From NCBI RefSeq assembly GCF_040829825.1, contig NZ_JBFOLH010000002.1: 64,000 nucleotides of DNA. One strand, 5' to 3'. Positions 54,271 through 62,328 of the stretch are shown here, one piece after another (position 1 is the stretch's first letter; every line of letters starts with the position of its first letter). A program made the position numbers and the translations under genes. This DNA comes from Leadbetterella sp040829825. GTDB lineage: Bacteria > Bacteroidota > Bacteroidia > Cytophagales > Spirosomataceae. The notes below the pieces were generated by a model. It was not told the origin of the DNA, searched no databases, and worked only from the letters and a program-made list of their open reading frames with translations.

Positions 54271-55170
54271 ATGAAAAGAACAGCGATTTATCTGGTATGT
54301 GCTTTTATAGGTCTTCAGACAGACCTGGCGGCACAGGAGCGCTCTGACAACGGGGTAAACCCTCTTTCATTACGGCCTATCAATTCGCTGAACCAGGCGA
54401 AGAAATATACTTTGTGGAGAAGGATCGATCTGAAAGAAAAGGCCAACCTGCCTTTTTTTGCAAAGGGAAGTGAAATTACCAAGCATATTATTGACGGCGT
54501 ACGGGCCGGGGTGCTGGAACCGTTCAGCAACGATTCGCTGACCCGGAAAATCACCCTGGAGGAGTTTAACAAACGGTTACACCGTGATTTTGAAGGCGGT
54601 GGTCTGTCGCAGGATGAAATTAATGCCGGCTTTGGCACGGCAGCAACCGAAGACGACGGCTGGGGCGATGGCGGATCAAAAGAGGCCGCTCCCAAGCAGG
54701 CGTCCAGCTCACAGGACGGCTGGGGCGACACACAGGTTACCTCCCTGGCCAGCGGTTACGAGCTGCTGCCCAATGAGCTGTATGTGCTGGAGATCAAAGA
54801 AGACTGGATATTCGATTCGCAGCGTTCACGGGCATACTACGACGTGCTGGTGCTGACCATCAAAATACCGGCTGAACTTTCACCGGAAGGCATTGAAAAA
54901 GACCTGGCATCTTTTAAATACAAAGAGCTGGAGTCGTATTTCCGGCTGAACCCCAATTGCCTCTGGTTTAACGAAGAGAACACCGCCCGGCACATGAACT
55001 ATGCCGATGCCATAGAAAACCGCTTTTTTAACGGCCGTATCGTGCGTACATCTGATCCGAGGAACCGCTATCTTGACCAGATCTACAAGAACCCGCGCGA
55101 GGCCCTGCTGAAATCGCAGGAATGGGAATACCGGATCATGGAAGAAGAAAGTAACCTGTGGGAGTATTGA
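54271..55170 (+). CDS. gldN: Gliding motility protein GldN (PorN)
   Basis: 299 residues with a signal peptide ('LVCAFIGLQTDLAAQ'). 'KKYTLWRRIDLKEKANLPFFA', 'IIDGVRAGVLEPFSND', 'LKEDWIFDSQRS'-like 'IKEDWIFDSQRSRAYYDVLV' and 'NRYLDQIYKNPREALLKSQE' are GldN-typical. A low-complexity stretch at 124-153 with two 'DGWGD' blocks looks like an inserted linker. GldN completes the periplasmic ring with GldK. The operon ends with a terminator. Confidence 0.93.
   Translation: MKRTAIYLVCAFIGLQTDLAAQERSDNGVNPLSLRPINSLNQAKKYTLWRRIDLKEKANLPFFAKGSEITKHIIDGVRAGVLEPFSNDSLTRKITLEEFNKRLHRDFEGGGLSQDEINAGFGTAATEDDGWGDGGSKEAAPKQASSSQDGWGDTQVTSLASGYELLPNELYVLEIKEDWIFDSQRSRAYYDVLVLTIKIPAELSPEGIEKDLASFKYKELESYFRLNPNCLWFNEENTARHMNYADAIENRFFNGRIVRTSDPRNRYLDQIYKNPREALLKSQEWEYRIMEEESNLWEY
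54655..54728 (+). repeat. 14-nt direct repeat inside gldN
   Basis: GACGGCTGGGGCGA occurs at 54655 and 54715, exactly 60 nt apart, and encodes the two DGWGD blocks. Recombination between them would remove 20 codons in frame. Confidence 0.8.
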
Positions 55171-55203
55171 TCTGCTCTCAGCTGGTTTGTGACAGATTTT
55201 AAG

Positions 55204-55233
55204 AAAAAGCCGCCCGATTTGGCCGGCTTTTTT
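55204..55233 (+). terminator. Rho-independent terminator of gldKLMN
   Basis: AAAAAGCCG / CGGCTTTTT stem of 9 bp with an 11-nt loop, followed by T. It ends the gldN transcript and its T-run merges with the -33 box of gatB. Confidence 0.75.
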
Positions 55234-55264
55234 GTTTTTAATAGCCGTAAAGGCCGTATTTTTG
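55231..55264 (+). promoter_or_regulatory. Promoter of gatB
   Basis: TTTG (55231-55234), a 22-nt spacer and TATTTTTG (55257-55264), an exact -7 box; the ATG follows at 55282. Confidence 0.55.
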
Positions 55265-55281
55265 TAAAAAAAAGACGTTTG

Positions 55282-56733
55282 ATGGAGTTTGATGTGGTTA
55301 TAGGTCTGGAGGTGCATTGCCAGCTGAATACGAAAAGTAAGATATTTGCTGCAGATCATAACAGCTTCGGGGCTGAGCCCAACACCCACATCGGGGTGCT
55401 CACCCTGGCTCACCCGGGCGTGCTTCCCCGCACCAACCGTGAAGTGGTGGATAGCGCCGTAAAGCTGGGGCTGGCGTTCGGAAGCACCATTAACCGGATG
55501 AATTATTTCGACCGGAAAAATTATTTCTACCCTGACCTTCCCAAAGGCTACCAGGTTACCCAGGACAGCCGGCCGGTATGTGTGGGCGGAAGTGTGCGTT
55601 TTGTTCTGAAGGAAGGCCGTTCTTACCGTGAGCACGAAGTAAAGGTGCATCATATCCACATGGAAGAAGATGCCGGGAAGTCGGTTCATACGGCTGAGGG
55701 CACCCTGCTGGACTACAACCGGGCGGGTGCGCCCCTGCTCGAGATCGTATCCTATCCCTGCATTTCATCGCCGGAAGAAGCGGCCGGTTACCTGGCTGAG
55801 ATCCGGCGGATCGTACGTTTTCTCGGGATCAGCGACGGCAACATGGAAGAAGGCTCCCTGCGGGCTGACCTGAACGTATCGTTGAAGCCGAAAGGCAGCG
55901 AGGTGCTGGGAACCAAAGTAGAGATCAAGAACATGAACTCCATCCGCTTTTTACAGCGGGCGGCAGAGTTTGAGATCCGCAGGCAGGCGGGTGTCCTGCA
56001 GGCCGGCGGGCAGCTGATTCAGGAAACCCGTACGTTTATCCCGGAAACGGGAGAAACCGAGAGCATGCGGGTCAAAGAAACGGCCAACGATTACCGGTAT
56101 TTCCCCGAGCCTGACCTGGCCCCGGTGCAAATCTCCGAAGAAAAGCTCGAAGCGCTGAAGGCCGGCATACCGGCACTTCCCTATACGCTTTTTCATACGT
56201 TTGTTTCGCAATACGGCCTGTCGGAAGATAACGCCTATGTGCTCTCGGAAGAGAAAGAGCTGAGCGATTATTTCCTGGAGACCATACGCCACACCCCCCA
56301 TTGTAAACCGGTTTCCAACTGGATGGTCTCTTACATGCGGGGCGATATGAACGAGCGGAGCATCGGGATAAACGATTACCCGGTGAGGCCCGGGCAGCTG
56401 GCTGAGCTGGTAAATGCCATTGAAGACGGGAAATTCAGCCATTCGGTAGGGCAGAAGCTGATGGTCCTGCTGGCAGAAAATTCCGGTAACGGAGGCTCGC
56501 AGGCCAACCTTATGGCGCTGGCGGAGTCTAAGGGGTGGGTGCTGAACCAGGACACCTCCCGTATTACGGAATGGGTGGAAGAAGTGCTTATGCGCAATAA
56601 ATCGAAAGTAGAAGAGTTTAAGAAAGGGAAGAAAGGGCTCCTCGGGATGTTCGTGGGAGAAGTGATGAAGCTTTCGGGCGGCTCGGCCGACCCGAAGGAG
56701 GTGAATAAGGTGATAATGGAAAAACTTAAATAA
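55282..56733 (+). CDS. gatB: Asp-tRNA(Asn)/Glu-tRNA(Gln) amidotransferase subunit B
   Basis: 483 residues from the ATG at 55282; the longer frame to 55189 passes through the terminator and promoter and is rejected. 'DVVIGLEVHCQLNTKSKIF', 'YFYPDLPKGYQVTQ', 'IHMEEDAGKSVH', 'DYNRAGAPLLEIVS' and 'KVEIKNMNSIRFLQRA' are GatB hallmarks; the tail is the helical tRNA-binding YqeY-like domain. It activates mischarged tRNA for amidation together with GatA and GatC, which are elsewhere. Confidence 0.96.
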   Translation: MEFDVVIGLEVHCQLNTKSKIFAADHNSFGAEPNTHIGVLTLAHPGVLPRTNREVVDSAVKLGLAFGSTINRMNYFDRKNYFYPDLPKGYQVTQDSRPVCVGGSVRFVLKEGRSYREHEVKVHHIHMEEDAGKSVHTAEGTLLDYNRAGAPLLEIVSYPCISSPEEAAGYLAEIRRIVRFLGISDGNMEEGSLRADLNVSLKPKGSEVLGTKVEIKNMNSIRFLQRAAEFEIRRQAGVLQAGGQLIQETRTFIPETGETESMRVKETANDYRYFPEPDLAPVQISEEKLEALKAGIPALPYTLFHTFVSQYGLSEDNAYVLSEEKELSDYFLETIRHTPHCKPVSNWMVSYMRGDMNERSIGINDYPVRPGQLAELVNAIEDGKFSHSVGQKLMVLLAENSGNGGSQANLMALAESKGWVLNQDTSRITEWVEEVLMRNKSKVEEFKKGKKGLLGMFVGEVMKLSGGSADPKEVNKVIMEKLK

Positions 56734-56734
56734 T

Positions 56735-57862
56735 ATGCGATTACTGATTTTAGGCCTGCTGGTATCTTTCGGCAGCCGGGCACAGGGCCTGCCGGTGGAG
56801 ATAAATATTACCCTTACCAACAAGGAAGCGAAGGGAAAAATATACCTCGAACAGATCAATGACCGGGGCTTTGGTGAGAAAATAGACAGTGTGCAGATAG
56901 CCGGCGGCCCGTTTGTCTTTCAGACCTCTATTCCGGAGCCGGGTATTTACCAGCTGAACATTGCCAATGATCAGCAGATCGGGCTGCTGCTGGACGGCGG
57001 CGAAAAGCTGGTGATCAAAGCCGAGGGCATAACACCGGAAGCTAAGGCTCCGGAGGCCTCTGTAGAAGGGTCAGAAGCCATGAAGATGTTCAATGAGCTG
57101 CAGGATACGTATTTCGGCTTCATGGGCAAAGTGAAAGACATTGATGCTAAATTCAGATCCAGCAGCAACGAAGCCACCCGTGCAAAGCTGAGAGAACAAT
57201 ACCTTGAGCTTCTCAAAAATCATAATACGGCCATTCTCGATAAGGTGAAATCGCTGGGAACCTCAGCGGCGGGCATACTGGCCACCAACAATTTCCTGAG
57301 CAGCGAGGTGAGCGGCGAATATTTTGATGAGCTGGCGGGCCGTTTACAGAAAGAAGGCAATAAGTCGCGCCTGGCCATGCTGTTTGTTCAGCAGGTCAAC
57401 AAAGACAAGATGGGCCAGCCGGGCATAGAAGCACCTGATTTTACGCTAAGGAATCTGAAGGGAGAAGTGGTGAAGCTTTCGGAGCTGCGCGGTAAGCTGG
57501 TGATCCTTGATTTCTGGGCCACCTGGTGCGGCCCCTGCCTCATGTCTTTCCCGGGTATGAAAAAAGCCATGGAGAAATATGCGGGCAGAGATGACGTAGC
57601 CTTTGTCTATGTCAATACGTTTGAGCGGGTTCCGGTAGAGACCACCAAAGAATATGTAACCAGTTTTGTAGACCGGAGAGGGCTTAGCTACCTGAACCCG
57701 GTACTGGACGAAGGCCACGAAGTAGCCTTTTTATACGGTGTGGAGTCAATCCCTACCCGGTTTTATATTGATAAAGAAGGGAAATTCCTGAGCATGAGCC
57801 GCGGTTTTGCCGGTACAGACGATGCCGTGGTGGAAGAAGTCAGCCAATGGCTCGATAAATAA
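56735..57862 (+). CDS. TlpA-like thioredoxin with DUF4369-type N-terminus
   Basis: 375 residues with a signal peptide ('LLILGLLVSFGSRAQG'). The N-terminal part ('GKIYLEQINDRGFGEKIDSVQ') matches the DUF4369 layout of Bacteroidota thioredoxins, then a helical linker leads to 'APDFTLRNLKGEVVKLSELRGK' and the redox site 'WCGPC' (Cys265, Cys268). It probably reduces or isomerises disulfides in the periplasm. Starts 1 nt after the gatB stop. Confidence 0.9.
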   Translation: MRLLILGLLVSFGSRAQGLPVEINITLTNKEAKGKIYLEQINDRGFGEKIDSVQIAGGPFVFQTSIPEPGIYQLNIANDQQIGLLLDGGEKLVIKAEGITPEAKAPEASVEGSEAMKMFNELQDTYFGFMGKVKDIDAKFRSSSNEATRAKLREQYLELLKNHNTAILDKVKSLGTSAAGILATNNFLSSEVSGEYFDELAGRLQKEGNKSRLAMLFVQQVNKDKMGQPGIEAPDFTLRNLKGEVVKLSELRGKLVILDFWATWCGPCLMSFPGMKKAMEKYAGRDDVAFVYVNTFERVPVETTKEYVTSFVDRRGLSYLNPVLDEGHEVAFLYGVESIPTRFYIDKEGKFLSMSRGFAGTDDAVVEEVSQWLDK

Positions 57863-57888
57863 AATAGTACGCTGAAAACAGTATTGAA

Positions 57889-58689
57889 ATGAAAATTGCT
57901 ATTGTGGGCTGCGGGAATATGGGAATGGCTTTTGCGCGTTCTTTTGTTCAGTATGACCTGGTGAAAAAAGAAGACCTCCTGCTGATAGAAAAGAGCCGGG
58001 AACGCTCGGAGGTGCTTCGTTCGCAAAAAGAAGGGGTGGTGGTCGACACCATCGGTGAGGCCGTGGGCGGAAACGACCTGGTGATCCTGTCGGTCAAGCC
58101 CCAGGACTTTGCTGCCGTGGCCGCCGAGCTCCGCAGCTTCCTTCAGCCTGAGCAGGTGGTTCTTTCCATCATGGCGGGTATTCCGCTGGCTAAAATACAG
58201 GCGGCGCTGAACCATAGCCAGGTGGTACGGGCCATGCCCAACACTCCGGCCATGCTGGGACAGGGCATTACCGGCTACTGTGCCGCAGAGGGCATCAGCT
58301 TTCAGAAGCTGCAGCGCATAGATAACCTGATCAATGCTACAGGCCGTTCGGTATACCTGGAAAACGAAGAGCTGCTTGATGCCGTTACCGCCCTGAGCGG
58401 AAGCGGCCCGGCGTATTTTTATTACCTGGTCAAGCACATGGTAGAGGCCGGTACAAAAATGGGCTTTGATGAGGGGCTTTCGCGCCTGCTGGTGAAGCAA
58501 ACCATGCTGGGCTCGTATCACCTGATCAATAACGCAGAACAGAGTCTCGACGAGCTCATTGCAGCGGTAGCTTCCAAAGGCGGAACCACCGAGGCAGCTT
58601 TAAAAACGTTCGGGGAAAGGCAGTTGGGCGATTCGCTTATCGAGGGGATCCTGAAGGCAGAAGCACGGGCCAAGGAGCTGTCGAAGTAA
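57889..58689 (+). CDS. proC: Pyrroline-5-carboxylate reductase
   Basis: 266 residues. The Rossmann start 'IAIVGCGNMGMAFA', 'VILSVKPQDF', 'VVRAMPNTPAMLGQG', 'ALSGSGPAYFYYLV' and 'GGTTEAAL' identify ProC. It reduces pyrroline-5-carboxylate to proline with NAD(P)H. It precedes an Lrp/AsnC-type regulator, an association that could link proline or amino-acid levels to control. Confidence 0.95.
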   Translation: MKIAIVGCGNMGMAFARSFVQYDLVKKEDLLLIEKSRERSEVLRSQKEGVVVDTIGEAVGGNDLVILSVKPQDFAAVAAELRSFLQPEQVVLSIMAGIPLAKIQAALNHSQVVRAMPNTPAMLGQGITGYCAAEGISFQKLQRIDNLINATGRSVYLENEELLDAVTALSGSGPAYFYYLVKHMVEAGTKMGFDEGLSRLLVKQTMLGSYHLINNAEQSLDELIAAVASKGGTTEAALKTFGERQLGDSLIEGILKAEARAKELSK

Positions 58690-58726
58690 GAGACTAAAAT
58701 TCTGATTTTTACGGAAAAATCCCTCT

Positions 58727-58749
58727 CGGGTAGAAAAAAAGTCTACCCG
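58727..58749. promoter_or_regulatory. Inverted repeat upstream of the Lrp/AsnC gene, possible operator
   Basis: CGGGTAGA / TCTACCCG, 8-bp arms around a 7-nt A-rich centre, about 27 nt before the -7 box. No T-run follows on the plus strand, so an operator, for example for autoregulation by Lrp, is more likely than a terminator, though it may also end proC. Confidence 0.45.
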
Positions 58750-58775
58750 GGGGTACGTATTTCCCCTGCTGTCGG

Positions 58776-58783
58776 TAACTTTG
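58776..58783 (+). promoter_or_regulatory. -7 promoter box of the Lrp/AsnC gene
   Basis: TAACTTTG, an exact TAnnTTTG match, 26 nt before the ATG at 58809. Confidence 0.5.
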
Positions 58784-58808
58784 TATCTCTCAAAGCCAGT
58801 TTATAAAG

Positions 58809-59267
58809 ATGGATATTGACCCGGTAGATTTCAGGATACTCAAAATATTAAAGAAAGACGGCATGATGACCAACCGGCAGATTGCGTATGAGCTCAATCT
58901 GACTACCACACCGGTTCATGAACGGATCAAGCGCTTACGCCGCGACGGCCTCATTAAAAATTATACTATTGAGCTTGACCTGAAGAAGCTGAACAAGAAC
59001 CTGATCGTATTTGTGAAGGTTTCGCTCAAAGAGCACAGCCAGGAATACCTGAAACGTTTTGAACAAGATGTGCAGGGCATACCGGAGATCGTGGAATGCT
59101 TTTGCATCTCGGGCGAGTCGGATTTTTTGCTGAAGGTGATTGTGAGCGATATGGAAGAATACAAGCATTTTATCCTGAACAAGCTGGCGGCCCTTCCGAA
59201 CATCGGTGAGGCCCAGTCTAACTTCGTCATCACAGAAGCCAAGATGTCGTCAGTGCTGGGCGAATAA
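58809..59267 (+). CDS. Lrp/AsnC family transcriptional regulator
   Basis: 152 residues. The helix-turn-helix 'NRQIAYELNLTTTPVHERIKRL' with wing 'GLIKNYTIELD' is N-terminal; the RAM ligand domain follows ('FVKVSLKEHS', 'ECFCISGESDFLLKVIV', 'PNIGEAQSNFVI'). It should bind DNA as dimers or octamers in response to an amino acid. It lies after proC with its own promoter. Convergent with the NarL-type regulator gene, 6 nt apart and with no visible terminator. Confidence 0.93.
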   Translation: MDIDPVDFRILKILKKDGMMTNRQIAYELNLTTTPVHERIKRLRRDGLIKNYTIELDLKKLNKNLIVFVKVSLKEHSQEYLKRFEQDVQGIPEIVECFCISGESDFLLKVIVSDMEEYKHFILNKLAALPNIGEAQSNFVITEAKMSSVLGE

Positions 59268-59273
59268 CCGGTT

Positions 59274-59939
59274 TCAGAGCTTGAAATCTTTCGGATCGAA
59301 ATATTTGTATTTAACGGCAAAGAGCACCAGGCCTACTCTTGAGCTGGTGCCCAGCTTGGTAAAAAGCGAGTCGCGGTAACCGTCTACCGTGCGGTGACTG
59401 CAGGCCATCTTCACGGCAATCTCCTTATAGGTCAGGTCCTGGCAAACGTATTTGAGAAATTCTTCTTCGCGTGCGGTGATGTTGTACGGGTTAAGCGGAT
59501 TGGCCGGTTGCGGGGTGTTCACGTTGGAATAGAGCTTTTCAGTAGCCCAGCCGGGAAAGTAGATTTTTTCTCTTAACAGCGTTTTAAGGGCAAACTCCAG
59601 CTCGTGCGGGTGAATGTTTTTGTGCATAAACCCCTTGGCGCCGTTATTGATCATCCGGAAGAGCGACTGTTCGTCGTCCTGCATCGACAAGGCCATCACC
59701 AGTACATCGGGGTAATACTTTTTCAGCCAGCGGGCGGTCTGGAAGCCGTCCATAACGGGCATGGAAATATCAAGAAGAACAATAGAAGGCCGGTTTTCAG
59801 GCAATTTGAACTTTTCTTTCAGCTCGGCGCCGTTCCCTACATCGTAGATGACCTCAAACGATTCGAAATCGTTTACTATTGAACCTATAGCCTTGGCTAT
59901 CAGTTCATGATCGTCTACAATTACCACCTTAGTTTTCAT
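59274..59939 (-). CDS. Response regulator, NarL/LuxR family
   Basis: 221 residues. Receiver residues Asp9-Asp10, Asp57 ('VLLDISMP') and Lys in 'GFMHKN' are present. The LuxR-type helix-turn-helix is 'ITAREEEFLKYVCQDLTYKE' and 'ACSHRTVDGYRDSLFTKLG'. It is the last gene of a four-gene operon and should be phosphorylated by the kinase encoded before it, 66 nt away. Target genes unknown. Confidence 0.95.
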   Translation of the reverse strand: MKTKVVIVDDHELIAKAIGSIVNDFESFEVIYDVGNGAELKEKFKLPENRPSIVLLDISMPVMDGFQTARWLKKYYPDVLVMALSMQDDEQSLFRMINNGAKGFMHKNIHPHELEFALKTLLREKIYFPGWATEKLYSNVNTPQPANPLNPYNITAREEEFLKYVCQDLTYKEIAVKMACSHRTVDGYRDSLFTKLGTSSRVGLVLFAVKYKYFDPKDFKL

Positions 59940-60005
59940 TGAGCTAAATAAGCTGTCTGTCGCCCGTTTTTCCGTTGCGAACTTACAATAAATTTAGCAA
60001 AAATA

Positions 60006-60779
60006 TCAATAAGGTACAAAAAAAGTGAACTGGGTTCCTTCTCCCTTCCGGGAAAGAAACTCGGCCCGGCCCTTAATGTCATTCACCCGTTTTTTCATAT
60101 TGGATATTCCTACGCCCGGCCCGTTGCTTTTCTGGAGGTCAAAACCTACCCCGTTATCGGAGCATTTTACCTGCAGCTGGTTTTCTTCGTAATTGAGATC
60201 AATTTTAATCTGCGAGCATTGGGCGTGCTTAACGCTGTTCTGGAGAAATTCCTGTATGATGCGGTGAATATTGTGTTTTGCGTCTTCATCCAGGTCAAAC
60301 TCGCCGTTTTGCTCTACTTCCACCCGTATGCCGTTCATGTTCTGGATACGTTTGGTTTCCAGCAGGATGAGGTCCTGGAGGCGGGTCTGGTAGCGTTCGG
60401 CATTGACCAGTGTTCTCGACAGCTGGCGTAGTTCGGTGAGGGATTCGTCGATCAGCTCACTGATCTCGCTGATGTTATTGCCTAAATAATTCCCGGAGGA
60501 GACGCCATTCTTTTTAAGATATATGGAAGCAAGGGTAAGTTTCTGACCTACGCTGTCGTGGATCTCCTTACCTATTTTTTTCATGGTTTCTTTCTGAGCG
60601 TCCACCTCTACCTGAAGTTTTGCTTTTTCGTATTCCATTTTGATATGAGCTAATTCTTTTTCGTAAAGTATCTTCCGCTTCCTGAACTGGGAGACGAAAT
60701 AGACCATCCCGATAATGAAGACAAATAAGATCAGGTTGACCAGGATAATAAAGGTGATTATTTCTCTTTGGCCGCCCAT
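60006..60779 (-). CDS. Sensor histidine kinase, HisKA_3 type
   Basis: 257 residues. One membrane helix (about 8-30) and a short coiled coil lead to the dimerisation/phosphorylation box 'KIGKEIHDSVGQKL' with His74. The ATPase domain shows 'IIQEFLQNSVKHAQ', 'CSDNGVGFDLQ' and 'GVGISNMKKRV'. No periplasmic sensor domain is present, so signal input probably comes from the 7-TM protein whose gene overlaps its start by 22 nt. Confidence 0.93.
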   Translation of the reverse strand: MGGQREIITFIILVNLILFVFIIGMVYFVSQFRKRKILYEKELAHIKMEYEKAKLQVEVDAQKETMKKIGKEIHDSVGQKLTLASIYLKKNGVSSGNYLGNNISEISELIDESLTELRQLSRTLVNAERYQTRLQDLILLETKRIQNMNGIRVEVEQNGEFDLDEDAKHNIHRIIQEFLQNSVKHAQCSQIKIDLNYEENQLQVKCSDNGVGFDLQKSNGPGVGISNMKKRVNDIKGRAEFLSRKGEGTQFTFFVPY

Positions 60780-61414
60780 ATAAAGCTGATCAGAAAACAG
60801 GTGTACATTATATAGTTGAAAATAAGTACTACTTTAAAATAAAAGATATGTAAAGTGGGATAGTTGAACACAAGGTAATTAAATATTCCGAAGAAAGGTA
60901 GTGAACCCAGCCAGAAAATCAGGAGTCCCAGCGATACCCAGAACATCCTTTCCTTATAGAAGAACAGAATCCGGTCGTTTTTGCTTAACTGGTAAAAATA
61001 GCGTAGGATATGGCCCAGCATCAGGAGATTGGCAACCATATACGAAAAGCTATTGAAATAATACCCGTCGAGCTTCACCAGGGTAAAGCATTCCACGATG
61101 ACCGAAACAGCAAATATTACCGTGCCGATATAATAGGCTTTCCTGTTGTTTACGATATTCCTGTTGATCAGCCAGAAATAGTAAATGACCTGGAACGGGA
61201 TGACAAAAAGCTGATAATAGTAAAAATTCAGCTTGGGGTAGCTTTCTGCAAAGATATAGTTAATAAGCAACCCGGCGCCATCCATAATACCTACCCCGAT
61301 CAGGAACCAGGGAAAGGTAGTCCAGTAGTTTTTGGGTTGCTTCCTCGTATAAAGCAACCCAAAAACTCCTACAAGAGTAATGTAAATGAAAAGGTAATTC
61401 TTGAGAACGGCCAC
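60758..61414 (-). CDS. Seven-helix membrane protein, candidate sensor partner
   Basis: 218 residues with seven predicted helices (about 6-22, 32-55, 63-83, 93-113, 120-142, 155-181, 187-212) and only short loops rich in Tyr and Phe. I do not recognise a named family; it resembles the membrane sensor parts of 7TM-type kinases but has no kinase of its own. Overlap with the following histidine kinase gene implies tight co-expression, so it may be a split sensor. Follows the 228-residue protein by 5 nt. Confidence 0.75.
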   Translation of the reverse strand: MAVLKNYLFIYITLVGVFGLLYTRKQPKNYWTTFPWFLIGVGIMDGAGLLINYIFAESYPKLNFYYYQLFVIPFQVIYYFWLINRNIVNNRKAYYIGTVIFAVSVIVECFTLVKLDGYYFNSFSYMVANLLMLGHILRYFYQLSKNDRILFFYKERMFWVSLGLLIFWLGSLPFFGIFNYLVFNYPTLHIFYFKVVLIFNYIMYTCFLISFIWAAKEK

Positions 61415-61419
61415 TTTGA

Positions 61420-62106
61420 TCAGTTATTTTCCTCTAAGTAAGGTGGCTGGATATTGGCGAAGTCCGGTATGGGCGAATCTTCATCGTAATCAACCATTTT
61501 AAAGGTAGACAGTGCGTTTTTATAGTGCTCTGACAATGATTTGATTTTTTTCGACCGGCCACCGGCAATTTCAAGATAGTTTTTCTTGGGGTTAAACTCA
61601 AATCTTTTACCGTCCTGGATAATGGTGGGAACAAAGAAGATGGTTTGCTTACCGGCTTTATTGGCTTCGCCTCCCAGCTTCTCCAGCTGAGGAAACTGCT
61701 TCAGCAGGTCAGATGTGGGGTACTGTCCGAAGTGTACATTTACGCCCAGGTCTTCCGGTTTTACATTCTGGCCGGAAGCTTTGGCATAATACTCAATGTA
61801 CCAGATCATGTTTTTCAGTTCTTCAAGCGTGTAATAAAGCGATTCGGTATCATCAATATTCAACGCCTTCTTTATTGCGGGAAGGTGGTTGGCCATATAG
61901 TTCCTCTTCAGGATCATGGCTTGCGGAATAGACATGGATTTGAACCCTTTGGTGTTGGCATAATCCAATACAACCTGGGTTTCTCTGAGGTTAGCTGACA
62001 TACCGCCGGCTTCGTCGGGTTTGTCAGGTTGGGAGCAGCTCTTCATCACCAGCATTGTGAGAATGCCTAAAGTGACGAGATTCGAAAAAACAAGAATCTT
62101 TTTCAT
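61420..62106 (-). CDS. Membrane-anchored or lipid-anchored periplasmic protein, unknown family
   Basis: 228 residues. The N-terminus 'SNLVTLGILTMLVMKSCSQ' is a signal anchor with Cys24, which could be lipidated although the residue before Ser is Lys, unusual for a lipobox. The remainder is soluble and charged, with 'TESLYYTLEELKNMIWYIEY', 'VHFGQYPTSDLLKQFPQ' and 'GKQTIFFVPTIIQDGKRFEF'. No family recognised. As first gene of the sensory operon it could be the ligand-binding part or the output. Confidence 0.75.
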   Translation of the reverse strand: MKKILVFSNLVTLGILTMLVMKSCSQPDKPDEAGGMSANLRETQVVLDYANTKGFKSMSIPQAMILKRNYMANHLPAIKKALNIDDTESLYYTLEELKNMIWYIEYYAKASGQNVKPEDLGVNVHFGQYPTSDLLKQFPQLEKLGGEANKAGKQTIFFVPTIIQDGKRFEFNPKKNYLEIAGGRSKKIKSLSEHYKNALSTFKMVDYDEDSPIPDFANIQPPYLEENN

Positions 62107-62244
62107 GGGCTTACAAGATTAATGAGTAAAAATATTACGATGCAAGTTACACAGTTTTTGTTTCTCTATCGTAATTCGATACAGGTATACAAAAAATGTA
62201 ATTTTTTTAAAATGCTGTATGTGAGTTTTTTACAACGAAAAAGG

Positions 62245-62280
62245 GGGTGTTTTAACGGTATAAATTCCGTTAAAACACCC
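62245..62280 (-). terminator. Terminator of yicC
   Basis: A perfect 14-bp stem (GGGTGTTTTAACGG and complement) with an 8-nt loop; on the minus strand it is followed by CCCTTTTT. It lies about 50 nt past the yicC stop. Confidence 0.8.
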
Positions 62281-62328
62281 GGTTTTGAAGGGCGTGATCC
62301 GTGGCCGGCGGGGAGCCGGCGGCAGGAG

